Source: Bacillota bacterium (GTDB lineage Bacteria > Bacillota > Clostridia > Lachnospirales > Lachnospiraceae). From it: DNA of 31,516 nucleotides. Under the pieces are notes generated by a model that worked only from the letters and a program-made list of their open reading frames with translations, was not told the DNA's origin and searched no databases. Location: positions 1 to 31,516 of the forward strand of contig JAEWJZ010000034.1 of assembly GCA_023386315.1 (NCBI GenBank), given 5' to 3'. Positions 16,373 to 24,663 of the stretch are shown in pieces. The position numbers and the translations under genes are program-made. Position 1 is the first letter of the stretch. Each line of letters begins with the position of its first letter.

Positions 16373-19300
16373 ATGGCATTTACACATTTGCATGTCCATA
16401 CAGAATACAGCCTGCTTGATGGGTCCTGCAAGATTAAGGAGCTGACAGCCAGAGCAAAAGAACTGGGGATGGACAGTATGGCAGTCACTGACCATGGCGT
16501 TATGTATGGTGTGATTGATTTTTACAGAGCCGCGAAGGATGCGGGCATCAAACCCATAATCGGCTGTGAGGTGTACGTGACGTCCGGTTCCAGATTTGAC
16601 AGAGAACTTGCAGGCGGGGAAGACCGGTACTACCATCTGGTACTTCTAGCTGAGAACAATCAGGGCTATCAGAATTTAATGAAGATTGTTTCCAAAGGAT
16701 TTGTGGATGGATTTTATTATAAACCAAGAGTGGATTATGAAGTATTAAGAGAATATCATGAGGGCGTGATTGCTCTCAGCGCCTGTCTGGCAGGAGAGGT
16801 GCAGCGCTATATCGGCAGAGGACAGTATGAGCAGGGAAAGGAAGCGGCACTTCGTTATCAGGAGATATTCGGAGAGGGTAATTTCTTCCTTGAGCTTCAG
16901 GATCACGGCATACCCATGCAGAAGACCGTGAATCAGGGCCTGGTGCGTATGAGCGGGGAGACCGGAATTGAACTGGTAGCCACCAATGATATCCACTATA
17001 CCTATGCGGAGGATGCCACACCCCACGACATTCTTTTGTGCATTCAGACCGGTAAGAAAGTGGCAGATGAGAACCGGATGCGCTATGAGGGCGGACAGTA
17101 TTACTGCAAATCAGAAGAGGAGATGAAGACTCTCTTTTCCTATGCAACCCAGGCGGTAGAGAATACCCACAGGATTGCACAGCGGTGTAATGTGGAGATT
17201 GAGTTTGGCGTCACAAAGCTTCCGAAGTATGATGTTCCGGAAGGCTTTGATTCCTGGACTTATTTAAATAAACTTTGCACGGAAGGATTTGAGCACCACT
17301 ATCCGGAGGATGACGGAACATTAAAGGACCGCCTTGCCTATGAATTGGATGTAATACATACCATGGGGTATGTGGACTACTTTCTGATTGTCTGGGATTT
17401 CATCCATTACGCCAGATCCAAAGATATCATGGTAGGACCGGGAAGAGGTTCAGCAGCCGGAAGCATCGTTTCCTACTGTCTTGGAATCACGGACATTGAT
17501 CCCATCCGTTACAACCTTCTTTTTGAACGGTTCTTAAATCCGGAACGAGTCTCCATGCCCGATATTGACGTTGACTTCTGCTTCGAACGGCGTCAGGAAG
17601 TCATTGACTATGTAGTGGAGAAGTACGGCAAGGATCAGGTGGTTCAGATCGTTACCTTTGGTACCCTGGCAGCCAAAGGTGTGGTGAGAGACGTAGGAAG
17701 GGTGCTGGATATGCCTTACGCCCGCTGTGACGCCATTGCCAAGATGATACCGGGTGATCTTGGTATGACACTGGAAAAGGCGCTGAAACAAAGCCCTGAC
17801 CTGCGCAGCGCGTACAATGACGATCCCGAGGTAAAATACTTAATTGACATGTCCATGCGTCTGGAGGGACTGCCAAGGCATACTTCCATGCACGCGGCAG
17901 GAGTTGTAATCAGCCGGACCTCCGTGGATGAATATGTACCGTTGTCCAGAGCTGCGGACGGTACCATTACCACTCAGTTTACCATGACTACACTGGAGGA
18001 GCTGGGGCTTTTAAAGATGGACTTCTTAGGACTTCGGACGCTTACGGTCATTCAGAATGCCGTTGCAGCAGTGGAGAAGAACCGGGATATTCTTCTTGAT
18101 ATGGACCAGATCGATTACAATGATAAGGCAGTGCTTGATTCCATCGGTTCCGGTAAGGATGATGGGGTCTTCCAGCTGGAAAGTTCGGGGATGAAGAGCT
18201 TTATGAAGGAATTAAAGCCGGAGAATCTGGAGGATATTATCGCCGGAATTTCCCTTTACCGTCCGGGTCCCATGGATTTTATTCCCAAATACCTAAAAGG
18301 CAAGAATGACCGGAATTCCATCACTTATGACTGTCCACAGCTGGAACACATTTTAGGCCCCACCCATGGATGTATTGTATATCAGGAACAGGTTATGCAG
18401 ATTGTCCGCGACCTTGCCGGATATACCATGGGCCGAAGCGATCTGGTGCGCCGTGCCATGTCAAAGAAAAAGACCTCAGTCATGGAGAAGGAACGCCAGA
18501 ACTTCGTATACGGCAACTTGGCAGAAGGCGTATCCGGATGTATTTCCAATGGAATTGATGAAAAGACAGCCAATCAAATCTATGATGAGATGATTGATTT
18601 TGCAAAATATGCCTTTAATAAATCCCACGCTGCGGCATATGCAGTGGTATCCTATCAGACTGCATTTTTAAAATACTATTATCCCCAGGAGTTTATGGCG
18701 GCTTTATTGACCTCTGTTATGGACAATGTGTCTAAAGTTTCAGAATATATTCTAAGCTGCAGGCAGATGGGAATTTCCATACTCCCGCCGGACATCAATG
18801 AGGGAGAAAGCGGATTCTCCGTTTCCGGCAAGTCCATCCGGTACGGGCTTTCCGCCATTAAAAGCGTGGGCAAATCCGTTGTGGAACAGATTGTGGAGGA
18901 ACGGACGCGAAACGGTCTTTATCACGATATGGAAGATTTTATCGACCGGATGAGCAACAAGGAGGTTAACAAGCGGACGCTGGAGAATTTCATTAAATCA
19001 GGAGCACTTGATACACTTCCCGGCACCAGGAAGCAGAAGCTTTTAATCGCTCCCGAGCTTCTTGACCAGAGAAGCAAGGAGCGCAAGAATACCATGGAAG
19101 GGCAGATCACCCTGTTTGATCTTGCCGGTGAGGAAGAGAAAAGCAACTACCAGATCACATTTCCTGAGGTGGGAGAGTTTGAGAAGGAAGACCTTCTGGC
19201 CTTTGAAAAAGAGACTCTCGGCATCTACGTAAGCGGCCACCCTCTGGAGGCATATGAGGAGACATGGAGAAATCACATTACGGCAGTCACTGTGGATTTT

Positions 19301-19855
19301 ATTGTTGATGAGGAGACCCAGAAAACCAATGTGCAGGATGGATCTTACGTGACCATTGGTGGTATGATTACAGGTAAAACTGTAAAAACTACCAGAAACA
19401 ACAAGATGATGGCATTCATAACTCTGGAAGATCTGGTTGGTTCCGTGGAGGTCATTGTATTTCCAAAGGACTATGAGAGTAAGAGAGAGCTGTTTGTAGA
19501 GGATTCCAAGGTATTTATCCAGGGAAGGGCATCCATTGGAGATGATCCGGTTGGCAAGCTGATCTGCGAGAAAGTGATCCCATTTTCAGCAGTACCCAAA
19601 GAGCTGTGGCTGAAATTCCCTGATAAGGATACGTATGTGAAGTCAGAGCGGGAGATTCTTGAACTGTTAAGAGAGTCCGAAGGCAGCGATTCCGTAATCA
19701 TTTATCTGGAGAGTGAACGGGCAAAGAAAGTGCTCCCATCCAACTGGAATGTAAATGCTTCCAATGAGCTTATTGATATTTTAACCAAAAAACTTGGTGA
19801 AATAAATGTCAGACTTGTAGAAAAAAAACTTGAAAAGATTGGAAAAATGAATTAG
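16373..19855 (+). CDS. dnaE: DNA polymerase III alpha subunit DnaE
   Basis: C-family replicative polymerase. 1160 residues. PHP domain at the N-terminus (HLHVHTEYSLLDG at about 5-17), palm with GRGSAAGS (about 357) and the PDIDVDF motif (396-402) whose D399 and D401 match E. coli D401 and D403, third Asp in GLLKMDFLG, beta-binding and tandem helix-hairpin-helix regions, and an OB-fold near 985-1060 (GGMITGKTVKT..MAFITLEDL). No proofreading exonuclease is included, as expected. Firmicutes usually pair DnaE with PolC, DnaE extending primers; this form resembles DnaE1-length proteins rather than the very short DnaE3. AAGGAG precedes ATG 16373. Confidence 0.96.
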   Translation: MAFTHLHVHTEYSLLDGSCKIKELTARAKELGMDSMAVTDHGVMYGVIDFYRAAKDAGIKPIIGCEVYVTSGSRFDRELAGGEDRYYHLVLLAENNQGYQNLMKIVSKGFVDGFYYKPRVDYEVLREYHEGVIALSACLAGEVQRYIGRGQYEQGKEAALRYQEIFGEGNFFLELQDHGIPMQKTVNQGLVRMSGETGIELVATNDIHYTYAEDATPHDILLCIQTGKKVADENRMRYEGGQYYCKSEEEMKTLFSYATQAVENTHRIAQRCNVEIEFGVTKLPKYDVPEGFDSWTYLNKLCTEGFEHHYPEDDGTLKDRLAYELDVIHTMGYVDYFLIVWDFIHYARSKDIMVGPGRGSAAGSIVSYCLGITDIDPIRYNLLFERFLNPERVSMPDIDVDFCFERRQEVIDYVVEKYGKDQVVQIVTFGTLAAKGVVRDVGRVLDMPYARCDAIAKMIPGDLGMTLEKALKQSPDLRSAYNDDPEVKYLIDMSMRLEGLPRHTSMHAAGVVISRTSVDEYVPLSRAADGTITTQFTMTTLEELGLLKMDFLGLRTLTVIQNAVAAVEKNRDILLDMDQIDYNDKAVLDSIGSGKDDGVFQLESSGMKSFMKELKPENLEDIIAGISLYRPGPMDFIPKYLKGKNDRNSITYDCPQLEHILGPTHGCIVYQEQVMQIVRDLAGYTMGRSDLVRRAMSKKKTSVMEKERQNFVYGNLAEGVSGCISNGIDEKTANQIYDEMIDFAKYAFNKSHAAAYAVVSYQTAFLKYYYPQEFMAALLTSVMDNVSKVSEYILSCRQMGISILPPDINEGESGFSVSGKSIRYGLSAIKSVGKSVVEQIVEERTRNGLYHDMEDFIDRMSNKEVNKRTLENFIKSGALDTLPGTRKQKLLIAPELLDQRSKERKNTMEGQITLFDLAGEEEKSNYQITFPEVGEFEKEDLLAFEKETLGIYVSGHPLEAYEETWRNHITAVTVDFIVDEETQKTNVQDGSYVTIGGMITGKTVKTTRNNKMMAFITLEDLVGSVEVIVFPKDYESKRELFVEDSKVFIQGRASIGDDPVGKLICEKVIPFSAVPKELWLKFPDKDTYVKSEREILELLRESEGSDSVIIYLESERAKKVLPSNWNVNASNELIDILTKKLGEINVRLVEKKLEKIGKMN

Positions 19856-19858
19856 AAT
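19830..19858 (+). promoter_or_regulatory. Promoter of pfkA
   Basis: TTGAAA (19830-19835), a 17-base spacer and TAGAAT (19853-19858), five of six matches in each box. The -10 overlaps the dnaE stop codon. The leader to ATG 19921 is about 55 bases. Confidence 0.6.
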
Positions 19859-19920
19859 ACAACATGTATGAAATGTAAAACTTACAAATACAGATATCCG
19901 TGAATCAGGAGGAAGTTACT

Positions 19921-20895
19921 ATGGCAAAACAAGTGAAAACCATTGGCGTATTAACCAGCGGCGGCGACGCACCAGGTATGAATGCTGCGATCCGTGCCGT
20001 TGTCAGAACTGCAATCCATAAGGGATTGATAGTAAAGGGAATTATGAGGGGATACGCGGGCCTTCTGCAGGAAGAGATTGTCGATATGAACAGCACCAGT
20101 GTATCGGACATCATTCACCGGGGCGGTACCATTCTTTATACAGCCAGATGTCAGGAATTTACCACAGCTGCAGGTCAGCAGAAGGGTGCTGAGATCTGTA
20201 AAAGACATAACATTGACGGAATCGTAGTCATCGGCGGAGACGGTTCATTCCGCGGTGCCGGTAAGCTTTCTGCACTTGGAATCAACACCATCGGACTTCC
20301 AGGAACCATTGATTTGGATATCGCATGTACGGATTACACCATCGGCTTTGATACGGCGGTGAACACTGCCATGGAAGCAATTGATAAAGTTCGGGATACA
20401 TCCACTTCCCATGAGCGCTGCAGCATTATTGAAGTAATGGGAAGAAATGCCGGATATATTGCACTCTGGTGCGGATTTGCAAACGGAGCAGAGGATATCC
20501 TTCTGCCGGAGCGGTATGACGGAGACGAGCAGGCATTGATTAACCGCATTATTGAGAACAGAAAACGCGGTAAGAAGCATCATATCATCATCAATGCAGA
20601 AGGAATTGGTCATTCCTCTTCCATGGCAAAGAGAATTGAAGCAGCTACCGGTATTGAGACAAGAGCTACCATTCTGGGTCACATGCAGAGAGGCGGAGCA
20701 CCTACCTGTAAAGACCGCGTGTATGCCTCCATCATGGGAGCCAGAGCAGTGGAACTGCTTTGCGAAGGAAAGAGCAACCGTGTTGTAGGCTATAAGCACG
20801 GAGAATTTGTTGATTTTGATATTCAGGAAGCATTGGCAATGACCAAGGACATTCCGGAAGATCAGTATCAGATCAGTAAGATGCTGGTTCGTTAA
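19921..20895 (+). CDS. pfkA: 6-phosphofructokinase
   Basis: Commits fructose-6-phosphate to glycolysis. 324 residues, close to the usual 319-325. Conserved features are SGGDAPGMN (13-21), GGDGS (105-109; Gly after Asp indicates ATP rather than pyrophosphate as donor), PGTID (127-131) with catalytic D131, MGRNAGY and GHMQRGG. One deviation stands out: the normally invariant Asn between the two aspartates of TIDND is Leu (TIDLD, L132). This may be normal in its lineage. AGGAGG nine bases before ATG 19921 selects this start over an in-frame ATG seven codons upstream. Confidence 0.95.
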   Translation: MAKQVKTIGVLTSGGDAPGMNAAIRAVVRTAIHKGLIVKGIMRGYAGLLQEEIVDMNSTSVSDIIHRGGTILYTARCQEFTTAAGQQKGAEICKRHNIDGIVVIGGDGSFRGAGKLSALGINTIGLPGTIDLDIACTDYTIGFDTAVNTAMEAIDKVRDTSTSHERCSIIEVMGRNAGYIALWCGFANGAEDILLPERYDGDEQALINRIIENRKRGKKHHIIINAEGIGHSSSMAKRIEAATGIETRATILGHMQRGGAPTCKDRVYASIMGARAVELLCEGKSNRVVGYKHGEFVDFDIQEALAMTKDIPEDQYQISKMLVR

Positions 20896-20918
20896 TGAGA
20901 ATCGGATATTCATAGAAC

Positions 20919-20966
20919 AGGCGGGACCGCCGGAAGTAGAAATACTCCGGCTGCCCCGCCTTTTTT
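20919..20966 (+). terminator. Rho-independent terminator of pfkA
   Basis: AGGCGGG pairs with CCCGCCT and, across a small internal loop, GCCGGA-GTA pairs with TACTCCGGC with one bulge around a GAAA tetraloop. Six T residues (20961-20966) follow at once. Confidence 0.9.
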
Positions 20967-20981
20967 GATAGTTACCTGTGT

Positions 20982-21818
20982 TTACAGATGCTCCAGCCAT
21001 GTTTTAGCCAGAGAGATCCAGTTCTGGCACTGGGGTACAATACAGCGGCCGTCATCGCCGGAAACTTCACTGTTTGCCAGAGACAGTCCGTGGCAGCCAG
21101 TGGGGTAGATATGCATTTCCACACTGACCCCGTGCTCCGTGAGTGCCTCCGCCAATAAGTAACTGTTTTTCACCGGTACAGCGTCGTCGGTAGAGGTGTG
21201 CCACAAAAATACAGGCGGTGTGTGGGATCCGACCTGATGTTCCAGAGAGACCAGGCGGCGCAGGGTTTCATCTTCTGCGTCTGCACCTAATAAATTAAGG
21301 AAGGAACCCTTGTGGCAGAAGGGACCGGAAGTGATCACCGGATACGCCAGAATCATGCCGTCTGGCTTTATATTCTCCGGAGTAAGCTCTAACGGCCCGT
21401 ATAAAAACTTCTGATTCCAGAAGGCTCCCAGGCTGCAGGCTAGGTGGCCTCCTGCAGAGAATCCGCAGACAATAATCTTCTCCGGATCAACCAGCCATTT
21501 GGCTGCATGGGAACGGACCAGAGAGACTGCATAAGCCAGTTCCATCTGGGGATAAGGAAACGAATCAGGAGCAATGCTGTAGCGGAGAACAAATGCATGG
21601 CAGCCCATGGATAAAAACTGCATGGCTATGGGTTCGCTTTCCCTGTCGGATAAGTGCTCATAACCGCCTCCCGGACAGATGATAACTGCCGGACGAAGTC
21701 GCTTTGGAGCGACGGATACAGGATCTAACAGGTAGGCGTTTAACGTTGCATTGGAAGCTTTTTTTTCTTTTCCTGCCTGTTTTGCTGTTATGATAATCTG
21801 TTTTGTAAACTGATTCAC
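20982..21818 (-). CDS. Alpha/beta-hydrolase, carbohydrate acetylesterase-like
   Basis: 278 residues of the BD-FAE/COG0657 esterase group. The oxyanion loop is PGGGYEHLS, the nucleophile serine is in GFSAGGH, and the acid and base are the Asp of STDDAVP and the His of GCHGLS. No signal peptide, so the enzyme is cytoplasmic and probably deacetylates imported oligosaccharides. Its place 25 bases behind a solute-binding protein gene in a pectin locus suggests acetylated galacturonan or rhamnogalacturonan fragments; that substrate is inferred. The start is uncertain: GTG 21818 is favoured, ten bases after AAGGAG, but GTGs at 21824 and 21827 are alternatives. The open frame extends into the upstream gene without meaning. 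Confidence 0.85.
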   Translation of the reverse strand: MNQFTKQIIITAKQAGKEKKASNATLNAYLLDPVSVAPKRLRPAVIICPGGGYEHLSDRESEPIAMQFLSMGCHAFVLRYSIAPDSFPYPQMELAYAVSLVRSHAAKWLVDPEKIIVCGFSAGGHLACSLGAFWNQKFLYGPLELTPENIKPDGMILAYPVITSGPFCHKGSFLNLLGADAEDETLRRLVSLEHQVGSHTPPVFLWHTSTDDAVPVKNSYLLAEALTEHGVSVEMHIYPTGCHGLSLANSEVSGDDGRCIVPQCQNWISLAKTWLEHL

Positions 21819-21843
21819 AGACACCACACTCCTTTTTTGTATT

Positions 21844-23217
21844 TTAGTTTTCAAGAACCTCGTTAATCCCATCAAATAAGGTCTTTGCTCCCTCGTCAGA
21901 GGTAATTTCCTGCGCACTCAATTTTCCGAATACTTTATAGTATAATCCGTCAGGATTTGCCTTTAATTCGCTGTTGTCAAACTGGGGATCCTGTGTGAAT
22001 TTGCAGTAGTCAAGAACTTTTGCATTGGCCTCTTTTGTCATTTTATCACCAATGTTTTTTTCATTCAACACTTTTAATGCTGCAGCAGAGCATGGAACAC
22101 CGCGTTCGGTAGAGCAGATTTCAACACCTTCCGGATCATTTAACAGGAAGTTAACTAACATGGCAGCTTCCTTTGGATGCTGGGTAGAAGCCTTTATTGC
22201 AAAGTCCATGGAAACCTTTGTGGAACCTCCCTGGTATTCACCGAGTTTTAAGAATTCGCCTACTACAAATTCCTGACCAGGCTTATTAACACTGCCGTCT
22301 AAAGCAGCTTTTACCTTGGAAACACCGGAATCCCACTCCATAAGACCTGCATATTTGCCATCGATCCATTTTGCGTTTTTATCAAGGGAGTCGGCCATAT
22401 CTCCATTGATAGTAGCAATCGATGGGATTACATGCTCGTTTTCCAGCTTGTTCATGAAATCCAGACCTTCTTTGATTTCGGCTTCTGTATAGTTTAATTT
22501 GCCGTCTGTAATCCAGTCCTTTCCGTACTTTGATTCCAGATAGTATACTAAAAAGATAGCGCGGTCATACTCACCCAGAGCCAGAGGATAATAGTCATTG
22601 TTGTAAGCCTTGAAAGCTGCACCGGCAGCCAGTAAGGAAGCCTCATCTGTAGGAATGGCACATCCAACCTCATCAAAGGTTGTTTTGTTCCAGTAGTACA
22701 GACGTCCGGTTAAGGAAATGGGAATGGCCATCAGTTTTCCGTTTACTTCATTTGCTTTTAATTTATCTTCCGGAAACTGTGTTAAATCAATAATGTCAGA
22801 ATACTGGTTTAAATCAAGATAGGATTCGCCGCCTTTGCTGTAATCCGCCACCCAGTTTGATCCGATCTGGACCACGTCAGCACATTCTCCGCTTAAAATC
22901 CCCAGAGACTGCTTCTCTTCCCAGCCGGTCCAGGCACCGTATTCTGTTTCAACTTTGATGTTGGGGTATTTTGCCATAAAAGCATCTACAGCCTTTTCTG
23001 TTGCAGCATGTCTGGAATCACCGCCCCACCAGGAAATACGAAGGCTTACAGGTTCCCCTGATGTGTCTTCTGAAGCAGCACCTTCTGATTTGGACTCTGA
23101 AACAGAAGTGGTATCAGAGGGGGCATTGTTTTTTTGTGCACTGCCGCACGCTGCCAGCGATAAGCCCATGGCGGCTGACAAAGTGACAGCCATAATTTTA
23201 GCAATCTTTTTTTTCAT
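21844..23217 (-). CDS. ABC transporter solute-binding lipoprotein 1 (CUT1-type)
   Basis: 457 residues. Lipoprotein signal with lipobox LAAC and Cys24, a Ser/Glu/Asp-rich linker to about residue 55, then a family 1 extracellular sugar-binding domain (SWWGGDSRHAATEKAV, the YGAWTGWEEKQSL segment and the conserved ERGVPCSAAAL near the C-terminus). It is a clear paralogue of the second binding protein at 26938-28320, with long stretches identical. Unlike that copy it has no permeases beside it; only the esterase follows, so it probably delivers a related ligand to the same permeases. AGAGG precedes ATG 23217. An operator-like palindrome lies 64 bases upstream. Confidence 0.93.
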   Translation of the reverse strand: MKKKIAKIMAVTLSAAMGLSLAACGSAQKNNAPSDTTSVSESKSEGAASEDTSGEPVSLRISWWGGDSRHAATEKAVDAFMAKYPNIKVETEYGAWTGWEEKQSLGILSGECADVVQIGSNWVADYSKGGESYLDLNQYSDIIDLTQFPEDKLKANEVNGKLMAIPISLTGRLYYWNKTTFDEVGCAIPTDEASLLAAGAAFKAYNNDYYPLALGEYDRAIFLVYYLESKYGKDWITDGKLNYTEAEIKEGLDFMNKLENEHVIPSIATINGDMADSLDKNAKWIDGKYAGLMEWDSGVSKVKAALDGSVNKPGQEFVVGEFLKLGEYQGGSTKVSMDFAIKASTQHPKEAAMLVNFLLNDPEGVEICSTERGVPCSAAALKVLNEKNIGDKMTKEANAKVLDYCKFTQDPQFDNSELKANPDGLYYKVFGKLSAQEITSDEGAKTLFDGINEVLEN

Positions 23218-23280
23218 ATAATTTCCTCTCTTTCTTTTCTCCCAATGGGAAAATGATAAAAACTCATGATGCCGGTAATT

Positions 23281-23304
23281 TGGTGTGTAAGCACTTACAC
23301 ACCA
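23281..23304. promoter_or_regulatory. Operator-like palindrome upstream of binding protein 1
   Basis: TGGTGTGTAAG and CTTACACACCA are perfect inverted arms around a CA centre. The core GTAAGCACTTAC resembles LacI-family operators and, apart from the CA centre, CcpA cre sites. On the minus strand possible -10 boxes (GATAAT at 23311-23306 or TATGAT at 23319-23314) lie just before it, so a bound repressor would sit at the transcription start. Confidence 0.75.
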
Positions 23305-23305
23305 G

Positions 23306-23319
23306 ATTATCTTATCATA
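23306..23319 (-). promoter_or_regulatory. Candidate -10 region of the binding protein 1 gene
   Basis: Minus strand reads TATGAT (23319-23314) and GATAAT (23311-23306). Either could be the -10. No good -35 is evident. The choice rests mainly on proximity to the palindrome. Confidence 0.35.
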
Positions 23320-23477
23320 TGTTTAAAAATAAGAAAGATTAATATTTAATAAAAATAGAATATGCAAATTATGCATAATATACAATTATAAATAATATTG
23401 TTGTAAAGTAAAAATAATGTAATAGCATAATAACTAAAAATAGACAATTAAGTATTCGCATTAAATAAAAAATATAG

Positions 23478-23506
23478 TTAAAAAGTATAAAAGTGAAAAA
23501 TATAAT
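23478..23506 (+). promoter_or_regulatory. Promoter of the LacI-family regulator gene
   Basis: TTAAAA (23478-23483), a 17-base spacer and perfect TATAAT (23501-23506). The transcript would have a leader of about 115 bases before ATG 23630. Confidence 0.6.
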
Positions 23507-23521
23507 TGCAAACCTTTGCAA
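23506..23521. promoter_or_regulatory. Probable autoregulatory operator (TTGCAAA-cc-TTTGCAA)
   Basis: A perfect 7-base inverted repeat around CC touches the -10 and covers the expected transcription start of the regulator gene. The half-site GCAAA is common among LacI-family operators (PurR, for example, prefers GCAAACGTTTGC). It differs from the GTAAGC half-sites at 23281 and 26829. Confidence 0.6.
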
Positions 23522-23629
23522 TACAAGAATCGAGGGCTTATAAATCAAATAATCTCAGCAGTGACAAGGAAGAGAAACCATGCTATTATTTAAAATATGG
23601 GGTTACTGAGGTAATGGAGGAGAATATAT

Positions 23630-24643
23630 ATGGCTGTAACAATAAAAGATATTGCAGCAAGTGCAGGTGTTTCTTACTCAATGGTTTCAAGAGCGTTAAA
23701 CGGTACGGGGGCAGTGGAACAGAAGAAAAAAGAGCAGATCCTTGAAATTGCACGGAGAATGGGATATATGCCAAACCAGGCAGCGGTTACCTTAAAAAAG
23801 TCAAAATCAGGTATGATTGGCCTTTGCTTTTCAACAATCAGCAAGTCAACATCGCCTTTCGTGCTCCACGATGTTCTTACAGCAGTATATCAGGAACTGG
23901 GAAGTAAGTATCAGGTAGTGGTAAAGGGAATTGATATGCATCAGCCGGGGACTTTGAATCCTTCTTATTTTGACGGACTGCTGATCATGTCTCAGGGAGA
24001 CTGGGATCAGGAATTTCTTGAGGAGGCCTGTGAAAAAGATATTCCTATGGTGGCTATCAGCAGGAAAGTACCAGTCAATATACCTGCTGTGGTTACAGAT
24101 GAAATGGGAGGCATGGAACAGGCGATGAACTACCTTTTAAAAAATGGTCATCGAAGAATAGGAGTGATTGAAGGTTCTACCTATTTAGAGGCTACCTTGT
24201 TAAGGCGTGAGGGATGGCAGAAGGCGGTAAGGAAGTATGGGCTTAATGTGGAACAGATTCCGGTGGATTACGGCAATTACCGCTTTAACAGCGGAAGACT
24301 GGCAGCCGGCAGACTGCTTGATGCCCATAAAGATTTAACTGCTTTGTTATGCTTTAATGATGAGATGGCTTTTGGAGCCAGAAGTGCGGCAGCGGAACGG
24401 GGATTAAAGGTTCCGGAAGATATTTCACTGACAGGGTTTGACAACTGGGATCTTTCCAGTTATGCTGATATGAGACTGACAACCGTGGAGCGGAGCGCTG
24501 CAAAGATCGCCATGGAAGGAAGCAGGATGCTGCTTGCATGTATGGAGGAAGGAGTACGTCCGGCCGATGTCTGGCTGGAAAACCGCCTGATTGTAAGAGA
24601 CAGCGTAAAAAATTTAGAATCTGATAAAACAGCAGATAAATGA
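23630..24643 (+). CDS. LacI-family transcriptional regulator
   Basis: 337 residues. N-terminal helix-turn-helix (about 3-27: IKDIAASAGVS, then YSMVSRALNG as recognition helix), hinge helix near 45-58, then a periplasmic-binding-protein-like effector domain with the usual FDNWDLSSY and LTTVERSAAKIA motifs. It probably senses a pectin-derived sugar and controls the divergent binding protein 1 operon, the downstream GH105 gene and perhaps the transporter operon at 26.9 kb; targets are inferred from position. GGAGGAG precedes ATG 23630. Its TGA is 20 bases before the GH105 start, so the two form an operon. Confidence 0.93.
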   Translation: MAVTIKDIAASAGVSYSMVSRALNGTGAVEQKKKEQILEIARRMGYMPNQAAVTLKKSKSGMIGLCFSTISKSTSPFVLHDVLTAVYQELGSKYQVVVKGIDMHQPGTLNPSYFDGLLIMSQGDWDQEFLEEACEKDIPMVAISRKVPVNIPAVVTDEMGGMEQAMNYLLKNGHRRIGVIEGSTYLEATLLRREGWQKAVRKYGLNVEQIPVDYGNYRFNSGRLAAGRLLDAHKDLTALLCFNDEMAFGARSAAAERGLKVPEDISLTGFDNWDLSSYADMRLTTVERSAAKIAMEGSRMLLACMEEGVRPADVWLENRLIVRDSVKNLESDKTADK

Positions 24644-24663
24644 GTAAAGAGAGGAAACGAAAC

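Larger units (their letters stand above)
23218..23629. other. 412-bp divergent, AT-rich intergenic control region
   Basis: No gene is seen here. It separates binding protein 1 (-) from the LacI-family regulator (+). It holds a 24-base palindrome at 23281-23304, a long AT-rich stretch (about 23320-23500) with ATATGCAA and TATGCATA words, a consensus-like promoter at 23478-23506 and a second, different palindrome at 23506-23521. Confidence 0.8.

Noticed and set aside
18366..18593. Alternative-frame open reading frames inside dnaE
   Set aside because: They overlap a conserved polymerase core region and have no ribosome binding site or homology.
20245..21000. 251-codon open frame opposite pfkA
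   Set aside because: Lies almost entirely antisense to a well-conserved gene and has no family features.
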